From Carposina sasakii (taxonomy: Eukaryota > Arthropoda > Insecta > Lepidoptera > Carposinidae), in NCBI GenBank assembly GCA_014607495.2, contig CP053161.1:1178001-1242000 (forward strand): a DNA stretch of 64,000 bases, given 5' to 3'. The notes beneath the pieces are model-generated. The model was not told the DNA's origin. It saw only the letters and a program-made list of their open reading frames with translations, and searched no databases. The first letter of the stretch is position 1. Every line of letters starts with the position of its first letter. The position numbers were made by a program, and so were the translations under genes. Below are positions 53,706-64,000 of the stretch, piece by piece.

Positions 53706-54689
53706 TTAAATAAGTTAGAAAGTACCCAATTTCCATTATTGACGGGGATACGCGTCATAAGAAATATAATTTTCTAGGTTATCACCCGCTAATTTATACA
53801 CGTGACAATACATAGCTAATAAATAGCTTGAAGGTCAATAAAATCAAAATATCTCAAAATTATGACATACTTACCTACTTTAACATTGGTAAGTTTAGTA
53901 GTCGGCAAAAACAAGTAGCATGGGACTTAAACTAGGGGAAAAAGGGTTAAACTTAAGGGCTGATTTTTCCAATGGTCAGATAGCCCTAAATAAAAATAAA
54001 ATAAAAATGGATGTCGCTTATTACAGGTATTATAAGCTTTTATTTAGTTTCACCTGTCCCGTTGTTTGTAACCCTTGCAAGTCATATCTGATCCACTTTC
54101 CGATTAGTTCGAAATTTGGCATGAATGTATAAATCGGAACAATGCAATATTATTTTGACATAGAGCTGATCTGATGATGGAGCTGGAAGGTGGCCATAGG
54201 AACTCCGTAATTAAACGACGCAACCCTATCGAGTTTGGGCTCGTTTGTTTGATCAGTTTATTTTATTAACAAATAATAAAAGCTTGTTTAAAAAAAAAGG
54301 TTTTTTAAACTGAAGCTTTGTTATTTATAGAGGTCCACTTCTATCAATACTCTACCAATCTAAATTCCTACAGGAGATTTTTATATGCACAGACATAAAA
54401 ATACTGTTGACAATTTTTATTTGGCTTCAATTAGGCTTCAATAAAAAACGATTACGTGTATCAGTCTTTTTTTACATTGAATGTTTTACGTGATTTTTTT
54501 TTCATAGAACGTTTAGATCGTTTTTTATTATGTTATCTTGAAGTTATTTTATAAATATGATAATGCAAATTTTTGCTTATATGATGTCGTTTATTATAAA
54601 TGATAAGCAGAGTTTCGCCGTCGTCACTGTTATATAGCAAGTTTGGATATTAAAGTTTCAACGGTAAACATATAGTATATCTACCATAT
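53706..54689. other. AT-rich stretch, no gene recognised
   Basis: A 70-codon ORF (53920-54132) has no recognisable domain. No bounded repeat. Confidence 0.4.
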
Positions 54690-54872
54690 GGCTGTGTTTC
54701 CGAAAAGTCAGAAGGTTTAGACAGCGGTTTAGACAGATATAGAAGATCAGTGACAAACTGCTAGCTCTCATTGCCTGAGAATATGCCCCCTGAGTTCCTT
54801 AGTCGATTCCAACTACATGCACCGAAGAACATGTAACTCATGTATTTTAGCAAAACTCCGCATCAGCACAGG
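54690..54872 (+). repeat. Dispersed repeat R4, copy
   Basis: 'ggctgtgtttccgaaaagtc', 'cctgagaatatgccccctga', 'ccttagtcgattccaactac' and 'aaactccgcatcagcacagg'. Confidence 0.65.
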
Positions 54873-56139
54873 TTCTTTATTTATAAATATATCCCATGGA
54901 TATAGCCGATGACGATGACCCGATTAGTACCCCCGAGATTATGTTTGTTTTTTAATTATTGATATTTAATTTAATACGTTGCTTATCACCCGCGATACAA
55001 TCTCGGATCTTACTGTTGGACCCAGGAGGGCAATCGCACTAAATGACAACGTTCATAACCTTTCAACGGAACGTTCTTGGTTATGGTTTAGCTTTGGTTT
55101 GGCTGTTAATTTGACAGCGTATCAGACATTTTAACGTCTATCTTTGGCTTTAAACGTGGTAAAAATTTAGCACGATACGAAATGTGCATAACATAACGTT
55201 TTTGGTTGGATGAAAAATAATATTACCAATAATGTAAAAATAAAAAAGTTTAAAGAGATAGTCAAATTCGTCATCCGAGTTAAAGTGTGTGAGTATTATT
55301 TAATGTAGCGTACCGTAATTAATTCAACCAATATGAGTACGGCGCACATACGGAAGCTCTCAAGTGCGCCTGTAATGTGACTGCAACAGATTTACAGCGA
55401 CAATTTAAACTGTAAATTACCCGCGAAATCACATCAGATATTGCTTAAATGTATTTATAAGTTTAATCTTTGGCTAAATGCATCTGAATCCTGACTGGGT
55501 TGTCGATTCAACATTTAAATGTGGTTTGGTGAAAAGTGATATTAAAATCAGTCGGTTGATCTAAAAAATAATTATCGTTATAGTAAACGCTAACGAGATA
55601 TTAAGTTATACTGAGCTTGCTAATATTTAAATTATTATTTTATTTTATTTTGTTCAAGAGACACAAACAGTACAAGGTAATCATAAAAATAAATTTACAA
55701 TATTAAGTAGCACACGAAATAACAAAGTCTACAAATAAAAACACATGTGTACAGAATGTATTCTTTTCATATTTTACAAGGTTAAAATGGTACTTATGAA
55801 CTTAAATTTAAATACTACTTACAAACTAAGAATAAAGCTGCAAAAGAAAATCTACAAAAAAAGAAAAGGGCGATATTTACAAATAGAAATCCCTCCACCA
55901 CAGATGGCAGTGTGACCGAATGCGAAGCTTATTCGCTATCCGAAGAATGAGCCAGCCGTTTGGTGATTTGATGCCTCGGCCATCCTTTTTGAATTAAATT
56001 AAATAGTACAAAAAATATTTAATAAAACTATGTAGATATATAGAAGAATTTTTATGGCCCGTATTTTGGAGCAATGAAAAAAATTTCCCGACCGTATTTC
56101 GGCCAAGACGACCGATCGATCTCTACGGAGATTAGTCAG
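54873..56139. other. AT-rich stretch, no gene recognised
   Basis: No bounded repeat was identified. A slightly GC-richer block at 55900-55985 shows no known match. Confidence 0.4.
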
Positions 56140-57073
56140 GTACGCAGGAGATATTATAGTGCACAAGTGTGTCCGCAAATACAGATGCACTCTCTATTCC
56201 TTTTAATTTTAGTTTTAGTCGTCGTATGTATGCACAACATTTTTTTATTTTTTCTCGACTTCATTTTGTTTATTTATTTATTTTTTTCCTTTTTTTTGTT
56301 AAGTTTATCCCGAAGGAAAGGCAAGGGGAACTATGCCCATACAGCCATTATCTTTAGTAAACATCACTTTATGGACACATTCACAAATTAATTTTGATTT
56401 TCAAAAGTTTTTAAGTACCTACATATTTTATTACACTGTTTTATTTATATGTTTTGCATGTTATTACTTACATATTTATTTTAACTTATGGATATGTACA
56501 TATATTTATATATTATAATCTGTAACTCATGTATGTATGTATATTCTATAGGTACCTTCCATAACGTCAGCTCCTAATTGGTCCCTTTTGAAAACCAGCG
56601 CTGCTTGCAAGGTAGGCACGCCTATCTTGTCTTAGCAGCATCCAGCTGAAAAGGGACCCGTTTGGCGGTTGCACGTACACGGGACTGACGGGCTCCAAAT
56701 AGGGCACACAGTTCTACTTACTGTTCTTCGTTTCATGTTACTTCTACCTGTCTACTTACTTCTTTTGATCTGTATTTCTACCCTATTTCTATTGTCCTTT
56801 TCTATGTTACTTCTGTCCGTGTATGTGTAATTTTCAAATAAAAATCTATTCTATTCTATTCTATTCTATTCTATTCTATTCCGTCACTCTCATATCAGGA
56901 GATCAGGCGCAGGACCAACAGTTTTACGTGCTTTCCGAGGCACGGGCTATGTGACAATTTTACAACATTAAAATCTGTACATGAAATAAATTCATTGGTA
57001 CAAGCCTGTGACTGGGATCGAACTTACGCCTCCTGCTTGAAAGGTGCACGTCTTAACCACTGGGCTATCACCG
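56140..57073 (-). repeat. SINE copy S2, split by a 674-bp insert
   Basis: On minus: the tRNA-derived head at 57073-57000 (A box TAGCCCAGTGGT, B box AGTTCGATCCC), body to 56883, then the insert, then the SINE remainder 56200-56140 ('gcactataat'). Copy S1 (3590-3842) is continuous across this point ('ctctctattccgttactctc'), which fixes the insertion site. Confidence 0.82.
56201..56874 (+). mobile_element. Retroposon insert with (TCTAT)n tail and TCTATTCC TSD
   Basis: Bounded by TCTATTCC (56193-56200 and 56875-56882). The 3' part has a hairpin-forming 'ggtcccttttgaaaaccagc ... cagctgaaaagggacc' (about 56581-56662), a pyrimidine-rich stretch and 'aaataaaaatctattctatt', ending in (TCTAT)n at 56845-56882. 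The tail repeat matches the target sequence. No RT coding is present, so this is a 5'-truncated LINE end or a SINE. The 5' part includes the 'cccgaaggaaaggcaagggg' block seen inverted in Helitron H2. Confidence 0.72.
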
Positions 57074-57240
57074 CTTCAATTTGGAGCAATATAATAATAA
57101 CGAACCTTAATAATAATGAACCTTATTTACCTATTTAAAGAAAAAACCCGAATGCATAAAATTTTTGATCCAGTATCACTCTCACAACTAAGACGAATCT
57201 AATGATAGCAGTTCTTAAACTCGAAGGCGACAAACGTTTA

Positions 57241-57427
57241 GGGTCGGTTCATATCTGTCGGAAGATGCGTCGAGCGTATCTCCAGATACAGGCAAACGTA
57301 CGCTCGACGCACTAACGTATCATCGGCTGAGTGTGAACGGTCGAGTGTTTTTCTGCACATTTTTTCTGTTCTGGCGTTACACGACCGATAATACGCGACG
57401 CATGTTCCGTCAGATATGAATCGACCC
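57241..57427. mobile_element. 187-bp MITE with TTA TSD (PIF/Harbinger-like)
   Basis: TIR of ~32 bp with few mismatches: 'gggtcggttcatatctgtcg' on the left, mirrored by 'tcagatatgaatcgaccc' on the right; further inside, GATGCGTCG pairs with CGACGCAT. Flanked by TTA on both sides (57238-57240 and 57428-57430), the 3-bp TSD of PIF/Harbinger elements. Non-coding. A HARBI1-like fragment occurs at 47.9-48.1 kb but shares no visible TIR. Confidence 0.82.
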
Positions 57428-57448
57428 TTAAACTCTAGAGCAGAAATA

Positions 57449-57783
57449 CAGAGTGTTTTTTGGTCGTCAACGTTCCCGAAAACTACAAAATCTTCTGATC
57501 ATCACGATCATTTTGCTCCATGGAAGTATACCTGGGAATTGTCTGGTTCCCAAAATATTAGGGTCCAAAGTTGAGTAAATAGAGAGCGTTTTTCTGCATC
57601 AATGCACATTGACGCGTGTAGCGCGATTTTTTACCAGAAATAATTAATATCTGTCTATGAAAAAACTAGCATAAACACTGGACACTATAAATTTCAACAG
57701 ATCAAGTTTTTTGGCATAAACTTACTTTATTTCATGTATAGAGTACGTACCTTTCGTTAAGGGTGGCAACGAAAAAACACCTG
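57449..57783 (+). mobile_element. CAGGGTG MITE family A, copy 6
   Basis: Left end mutated (CAGAGTG); right end ACACCTG then TA. About 45 bp shorter than other copies: the poly-A/T segment before 'ttggcataaacttacttt' is deleted. It starts 21 bp after the MITE at 57241-57427. Confidence 0.85.
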
Positions 57784-58639
57784 TATACATACAAACTCGA
57801 AAAATGTTGGACCAAAACATTTTTTGCAATAAGCTCATATTTTCTAAAATAATCTACTCAAATTATAAAACCCAAGAAACTTCAGGGAAGCCGAGTGATG
57901 AATTAATCTTTAATTGAGACGACAACACCAACTGTTCATAATTAGTTTTTTAGCCAAAAGATTTATTCATTATAAAACGCTGTAAATCTAAAAATAGCTA
58001 ATTTATCAAAATTCTTTTAGCAAACTTCTTTAGGACAATTTGCTTTATGAAGGATACTTCATTAATAAAATTCCTAAAACAGTCAGGCTTATGACAAATA
58101 CTTTAAAAGTTGGCGGAAATTAATAATACTTTATATTTCGAACAAATTTAAAAACACCAAAGAATTTATGTATGATGTTCATGTTTGTAAACTGAAAAGA
58201 ATACAGAAACTTAAAACTTTTAATAAAATATTATACTTGTCAAAGTTATTAAAAATTAATGAACTTTTGTTTTCCCTCATCACCAATTTTAATTATACTT
58301 ACTTTTTGTGTACTTTCGCATTCAGTGTAAACTTAAGCTTGTGCTAATTAACTTTAAAATTACTTTTCCATTTTAGATTACATACAAGAAGATTCATTAA
58401 CGAGTATGGATTTAATTACTGAATATCTTATTATTATTATTATTTCACACTAATTCCTTTATTTACCATTCAAAGTGATAATAAATAGGACCTATAAATC
58501 TGGTCTTAAATAAATTACGGAACCATCTCTAAGCGTCTTACAAAATAAGCGACTGTGAACTTTATTGGTGTAGCATAAGATTTCCGCCATGGATAAATAA
58601 AGGTTGTTTGGTACCTGCTAGTTACTGTGAGTGTTTCTA
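57784..58639. other. AT-rich stretch, no gene recognised
   Basis: Poly-AT sequence with a short (TTA)n run at 58428-58444. Nothing else seen. Confidence 0.45.
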
Positions 58640-58815
58640 ATGAACTCGCCCTGTCTGAGCAATGATCACAGGCACTCGTGGTATTGTCGTCGCATTAGGA
58701 CCCATTTGCACGTAGCTCATCCACTAAATACGAGTAGCAAAACTGTTGTACGAATTTATTCTGCTGCGAAAGAGATGCATCTAATGTATTCTAGTAAAGC
58801 CCCGCATCAGCACAG
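58640..58815 (+). repeat. Dispersed repeat R4, copy
   Basis: 'gagatgcatctaatgtattc' and 'taaagccccgcatcagcaca' match the R4 end. The 97-codon ORF over it is coincidental. Confidence 0.55.
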
Positions 58816-59694
58816 TGACAATATGAAAATCTGGAATAGAAAAATTGCAAATTGTTCATCTCCCGGACGAACTCTTTTAATAAACAATTCTATTTATACC
58901 GAACGAATACGAAAATACTATTGAAATAAATGCAAAAATTTAAAATAACACATCACAATTAGTACTACAATATAAAATACCAATATGTAAACAGTTACCA
59001 ATAAAATAAAATAGTTTATGGAATTTATTTTTGTCACACCAAACAATGGTACTTTTTCATATTATGAAGTTCATGAATTGAGATAAAACTAAACTATTTT
59101 ACTCTTGAGTATAAACCTTACTCGAGAATTTATATTTTAAAAGCTCACATTCTTATTGTGCTGCAAGTCTTTGTAAGAGGCAAGTATAAGCTATTATAGT
59201 TTTCGGTATCAAATTTACAATAACTAATGCGAGAAATTCATTCTTCCGAGGCGGAATTAAATGTCGCATGAGATTGACGATGTCGCACATAAAAAGGTCC
59301 TTTCGCACCTACTCAGTGATAAATTATACGATTCTTACTCAACTGAAAAAAGTGGTCTGTATTCAAAATTTTAAGCTTGTTCTTGGATCGGAATTAAGAA
59401 GGCAATTTCTTAACATGAATATATACCATTTGCAGCACATTTTTATGTCACGTTTTGAAAAACACTTCATTTATATTGAATAAAGGGATAAAGGCGTGAT
59501 TATATGTATGTACATAATCTCAGAGTAACCACAAAGAAAAACAATCTCTTAGCTATTACTTGTATTTTAAAGGTAAAATCTTAAAAAGATAGCAGATTTG
59601 GTTACTTTACGAGTAACTTGATAATCTCGACTTGTTTTAACTAACTTCATTCATATTACAAAATTATAGGTGAGTTAATTAGGTATCACATACT

Positions 59695-59825
59695 AATGCG
59701 GAGCTTCACTAGAATACAATGACATCAGCTGCATTTTGTCATAAGAGTCTGCTAAGGAACTCCGTCAACCCTGGGGCGTCTTCTCAGGCGATAAGCTCGC
59801 AACTGTTCACTGATCTTTTGCAGTT
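59695..59825 (-). repeat. Dispersed repeat R4, inverted copy
   Basis: On plus: 'atgcggagcttcactagaat', 'aagagtctgctaaggaactc' and 'ctcaggcgataagctcgcaa', the inverse of the R4 core. Confidence 0.65.
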
Positions 59826-60767
59826 ACACTTGGCAGTGTGATTTTCTTCGTGATAGTTCTAGCTGCCCCATATTAGGAACAAAGCCATGTGTATATGTAT
59901 TAATGTAATTTTAATATAAATGAAATTGGGTTGTAGCCAACCAGTTGACTCCTTAACGAATCTTTTTACCGATTATGAGGCTGTGCGCTAGCGAATAGTT
60001 AATATTTCGATTTATGCGCATTTAAATTTCTAAACAAACATTTGAATTCAGAATTTTATTGCTAACAGGAAAAATACAAAATGTTTATGTCTCCTTGTTA
60101 GCTAGCCAACAAAATTCTGGCATGTGGTCAGATATTGAGTACCTTCATAACCCTTGAGTTGACCATTTGGGTATCTTCCAAACGGGCAGGGTGTATGCTG
60201 ATTGAAAATTTTTGGCTATTTCTAGCACAGGACACTCATTCATAGTGACTATTTTTGTGATGAAACTATACCTAAAAGGATTTATTATAAAAAGACTCTT
60301 TTAGCTTCACTCAAACTTGTTAGTTACCGTCATATTTCATATATGTAATTAAATCTAATTTATGATTCTATATGATCGATTGGGCTATTTTCATAGAATT
60401 TCGCTGAATAATGTTACATCTTGTATAGCAACCTATACCTGAAATTTGACCTATCAAATTAATATTTAACGAGTTTTCACGTAAATATTATTTTTGTAGA
60501 TCTGTAACCATAGCCGTAAAAGTAAATTGTTTAATGTTTTTACTGCGTGAAAATATTCAACATTAACATTTTCGAGTACAATTCGAATGAATACTCGGTA
60601 TATCTCCCGCGCCGTGGTTTGTTTGTTGTTTCAGATTAATTTGTCACTCTCACGTGGCAGTCGGTGTTCGAATCTGCTCGATATATTTACGTATCTATCA
60701 GACAGTGTTGGTACACTAGAATTTATTTATTGTTAGGACGAATGAGATTATGTTTGAAGTATTTACA
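59826..60767. other. AT-rich stretch, no gene recognised
   Basis: 60590-60730 is GC-richer and precedes the repeat at 60768. I see no exon signature. Confidence 0.4.
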
Positions 60768-61028
60768 CCAGCCGCGCGGTACCGGCAGAATAGAGTTTGT
60801 ACCACCCCATGCCTGCCCGTGGGTATTGTACGAGGCGATTAAGGGTTTCCGGGAAGTGGGCAGCAGCGCCTCCCGTGCTGACAACATAGTCCAAAAATCA
60901 CACTGCGTTCACCAACCCGCCTGCCCAGCGTGGTGCCTATGGACAGAAACCCCCTATGGCAGTAGCTTTGTGGCGTGCCCCGGGGGAGGCCTACGTCCAG
61001 CAGTGGACTGCAATAGGCTGAAGAAGAT
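60768..61028 (-). repeat. Dispersed Zenon/CR1-tail-like repeat, best inverted copy
   Basis: Near full-length inverse of 24636-24905: 'ccgcgcggtaccggcagaat', 'cctgcccgtgggtattgtac', 'agcagcgcctcccgtgctga' and 'cagcagtggactgcaatagg'. The ORF of 124 codons (60664-61038) reads through the repeat and is not a gene. Confidence 0.8.
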
Positions 61029-62399
61029 TCACATTTAGGATATACGAATTTATAATACAATTCTTAAACAAGACTACGTAGGCCACATGTAGCCTTTAAT
61101 GAAGCGAAGAAATCTCAAAAGCAAGTAAAGACAAAAACCTTAAGACTCGATGCCAAATCTCTGTAAAGATATGCTCAAAATAGCTGTTTTATAAAATACT
61201 TCTTGTCTCAGTATACGATCTTCTGAATATTTAAAATAATTACATACCTAACTTTATTAATCACAAAGGTGTACAGCCAGTGTTTAATTTTAATCTAAAT
61301 CTAATTATGTGCGAAGATATTGTAAGGTCACACGGGTTCATAAGGAGCTTTTATAATGTACGAGTATGAAGCAAATATATTTCTTTTTTGTTATTAGGTT
61401 CTTGTAATTTTTTATTTCTAGAGATCAAGATCAAATTTGTAGATTCAACTTTAAATTCCTTTCCTCTGTCCTGTCTTAGCCCCCGCAAACGTTGATACTT
61501 TGTGATAATGTGAGGTCAGACAGTATTTTTTTTCCGTTACAATTGAACGCATTAGCAGACATTAAGATTAATGTCATAGATCAAACTTTTAATTTTTCTT
61601 CTTCCTGCTTTGCCCCTTTTAATAGTTTTCGTACAAAATTTCAATTTACCTTCAAGTTATGTCGTCTTTAGTTTTTAACTTTTACTGAAAGTAATATTTG
61701 TTATATGAAAGTAATATAAAGTAATATTAACCCATAGATGACATTCAATAATCATAGACATAGACACGCCTATTATCCCCCAAAGAGGATGGGTATAAGT
61801 GTATAGATACATTGGCACAGAAAGCAAACAATGTGGATAATCAAATCTAAAATGTAGTTCCTGCTGACTAATAACACTATAGTATAATTCAACACAATGG
61901 TACTCGGCATTTTAGTATTTGCCTAGCTGTCACTCACATCCTGTATATTGTAGGACAGAGGGTTTGGTATGTGCCAATCTTGGGTGTGAATATTGTTCCA
62001 TAGTATGTCAACGTGATTCTTTATTTGGAACCGAGGCACTCCACATTGTCAAGTTGTCGGAATCCACGTTTTATATCACTCGACGACACAGGCGCCATGG
62101 CCATAAACCTTTTTGTGGGATTTTAGGCTTCGAAAAATGTCTTCGTGAATGATGAATTTTCCATATTCCATTCGCATAGCAACATTCAGAGTTCATGTGG
62201 CCGATTTATTTGTGAATACACACTACAGTTATTTATATCTTTAGTATTATCTATAAAAACGGCCCAATAGCTACATGTATAGAAACGTTATTTATTATTT
62301 CATTAACATTTTATCTAATTCTTATTTTTTAAACGCTTGAACATTAATTTTAATCTTTGGTATTTTTTTGGTTATAGAAGCAACATAAATACATCATCG
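61029..62399. other. AT-rich stretch; degenerate repeat at 61765-62140
   Basis: 'gacacgcctattatccccca' at 61765 parallels the hAT target flank at 43673. The 77-codon ORF at 61919-62152 has no domain I recognise. Confidence 0.4.
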
Positions 62400-62580
62400 T
62401 TTTTAGGTTCCGTACAACAAAGGGTAAACTGGACCCTATTATTTCAGACTTCCCTGTCTGTCTGTCACCAGGCTGTATCTCATGAACCGCGATAGCTAAA
62501 CTGTTGTTTTCACAATTTAATGTCCTTTTTTGCTCAATATCAATAACGGCAATAGATAAGCACTTGAAATATTCACAATA
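62400..62580 (-). repeat. SINE-like dispersed repeat, partial inverted copy
   Basis: 'ttaggttccgtacaacaaag', 'cctgtctgtctgtcaccagg' and 'catgaaccgcgatagctaaa' are the inverse of 42340-42490. Confidence 0.65.
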
Positions 62581-62763
62581 TACTCATTACTCTCCTGTTA
62601 TTTTATGTACAGAATTTCTATAAAATTTAAACTTAGCTAATACCCGAATGCCACATCTTTGTCAATGTGACTTTCGATAACCATTTTGCGCCGACTTTAT
62701 AAAGAATGGGATAAGGATGAAATATGATGACTTTTTTTCACGTTAAAAGTAATTTTTGTTTCA

Positions 62764-62976
62764 TCACTACATATTATAAAACAAAGTCGATTGCCGCTCT
62801 CTGTCCGTCCCTATGCATGCTTAGATCTTTCAAACTAGAAAACGGATTTTGATGCGGTTTTTTTATTAGATAGAGTGATTTACGAGGAAGGTTTATAATA
62901 TATAACTAGAGACCCGCCCCGGCTTCGGACGGGAGTAATGCACTCTCACGCGGGCGAAGCCTTGGGCGGCCGCTAG
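62764..62976 (+). mobile_element. Non-autonomous Helitron H4, 213 bp
   Basis: 5' TC (62764) after A; 3' CTAG (62973-62976) before T. Inner order is the inverse of H3 without the MITE: 'aaaacaaagtcgattgccgc', 'cttagatctttcaaactaga', 'cccgccccggcttcggacgg'. The GC-rich 3' end 'gggcggccgctag' has a small GGC-GAA-GCC hairpin before it. Confidence 0.85.
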
Positions 62977-63389
62977 TATAGAATAAAGAAGTCGGTTAAA
63001 AATGAAAATGTCTGGTATGAAACAAAGTTATTTGAATCGCTCTATATGAGATTCAGCAGTGGTGGGCAGGCATTCGCTTTATTAACGTTTGAGCTCGCTT
63101 TTCAGATGTCAGTAGGAAAGCATTAATGTTCATAAAATGAAATAAGCTTTTTGTTTTTCGACCAAAAAAGTTTGTATTACCATTTGAAGAGGCAATTCTG
63201 TCAGTATTTTTAGGCTACCCATTTTATAAATACTATATATTATAAATATTTATAAACATTTTATAAATATTCTATCCTAATAATTTAAGGAAATGTATAC
63301 CTATGTATAGGTATTGATATTTTTATATAATCCAAATTTAGAATTGTTTCTTAGGGGAATGCCACCAGTGAATATTAAGTAAATAGTGA

Positions 63390-63615
63390 ACTTTGTCCGC
63401 GTGGACTGCAGACAACAAACAAAAACTGGATAACAAAACCTCGAAATCATCCGGGATAAAATATTTTCCCGGGATAAAAAGTAGCCTATGTGTTAATCGA
63501 AGGTGTCAGCTAACTCCCTACCAAATTTTATTTAAAAAATATTCTATTCTTTCTATTCTACAAACATCCATCCATCCATACTTACAAACTTTCGCGTTTA
63601 TAATTATTAGTAGGA
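63390..63615 (-). mobile_element. Helitron with decayed CTAG end
   Basis: 'ttgtccgcgtggactgcaga', 'aatcatccgggataaaata', 'ataaaaagtagcctatgtg' and the end 'cgcgtttataattattagta|gga' with T at 63616. The 5' TC on minus is at 63615. The CTAG end is not preserved. Relative of 24906-25503 and 26808-27040. Confidence 0.68.
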
Positions 63616-63816
63616 TCAATGTCAGGTACATGTTATGATGATGGAATGTAAGAAACTTTACAGTATATTTAATAAATCAGAATAACATTGTTATGTACTT
63701 ATACTGGTAGAAGGGCGAACTCGTGGGCGTAAATAAATTAAAACATGCTCGAATAATATGGAGACTATATTTGTATGGAATATTCCCTATTTGACGGCAT
63801 CTTAATACCAGTTCCA

Positions 63817-63905
63817 TAGATGCAGGATCATAAAAGAGAACCCACAGCTACGTTTTGCTGAGCGGGGACAACTGTTGATGATTAGTGACGAGTTGCAAGC
63901 TCTCA
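63817..63905 (+). repeat. Dispersed repeat R4, fragment
   Basis: 'cacagctacgttttgctgag', 'cggggacaactgttgatgat' and 'gtgacgagttgcaagctctc' match the first half of 48618-48842. Confidence 0.55.
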
Positions 63906-64000
63906 ATACTACTGCTATCTATTTTTAAAAGTATGATATCTGGATGTTATTGTTTCGCTTTTATGAAGTTTTTTTTAAGAAAACGCTTTATTTGTATTTT

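Noticed and set aside
60664..61038. 124-codon ORF
   Set aside because: Reads through a dispersed repeat present in inverted and diverged copies elsewhere.
61919..62152. Cysteine-rich 77-codon ORF
   Set aside because: No signal peptide or family pattern; overlaps a degenerate repeat.

Overview
The window looks like Lepidoptera (moth or butterfly) nuclear DNA, or that of a close relative. The composition is AT-rich. Almost every recognisable feature is a transposable element of a kind that is abundant in Lepidoptera: short Helitrons ending in CTAG, TA-flanked MITEs beginning CAGGGTG, PHD-finger non-LTR retrotransposons, a repeat reading 'cagtccactgctggac', and TTAGG-type (insect telomere-like) repeats. 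I recognise no host protein-coding gene. The window is best read as intergenic or large-intron sequence built by repeated, often nested, insertion. The organism call is an inference from repeat types only.

Layout. 1-3060 (minus): a non-LTR retrotransposon (LINE A) whose two ORFs are both uninterrupted; ORF2 runs off the left edge. 3.5-16.9 kb: SINEs, Helitrons, a large fold-back element and MITEs. 17.0-22.0 kb (plus): a second LINE (LINE B), with intact ORF1 but a decayed ORF2 that carries a 363-bp tandem duplication in its endonuclease and a frameshift in the catalytic YADD box. 23-27.6 kb: LINE tails, a textbook hAT-type MITE with 8-bp TSD, Helitron pieces, and a LINE 3' ORF relic split by a palindromic MITE. 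28.8 kb: an LTR-retrotransposon integrase zinc-finger relic. 30.5 kb: a 105-bp retroposed tRNA-like sequence with 13-bp TSD. 31.9-33.3 kb (minus): a third LINE RT. 35.9-37.2 kb: a GC-rich, poly(A)-tailed LINE 3' end (probably R1 clade, TRAS/SART-like) inserted in TTAGG-like DNA with 20-bp TSD. 39.0-43.7 kb (minus): a complete 4.6-kb hAT transposon with 8-bp TSD, BED-finger transposase and a probable 5' UTR intron, inactivated by one frameshift. 45.4-46.3 kb (minus): a fourth LINE RT. 46.7-47.9 kb (minus): a DIRS-like tyrosine-recombinase retroelement relic spread over several frames, next to a HARBI1-like N-terminus. 48.6-64 kb: dispersed repeats, Helitrons (one holding a MITE), a long perfect hairpin, a SINE split by a (TCTAT)n-tailed insert, and a TTA-flanked MITE.

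How the parts relate. The window is a record of nested insertions rather than a pathway. Nine nested events can be ordered from sequence: MITE in Helitron twice (25.07 and 52.8 kb), MITE in LINE ORF (26.2 kb), hAT MITE in LINE 3' UTR (23.1 kb), retroposon in SINE (56.2 kb), LINE tail in TTAGG-like DNA (35.9 kb), hAT in dispersed repeat (39.0 kb), SINE-like repeat in the hAT intron (42.0 kb), and a repeat fragment in a MITE (49.4 kb). The youngest-looking autonomous element is LINE A. No coding system outside known transposon classes was found. The most unusual observations are the duplicated RNA-type hairpin with compensatory changes at 36.6 kb, the retroposed tRNA unit, the fold-back element built from palindromic TTTCATGAAA motifs, and the otherwise hidden DIRS relic.
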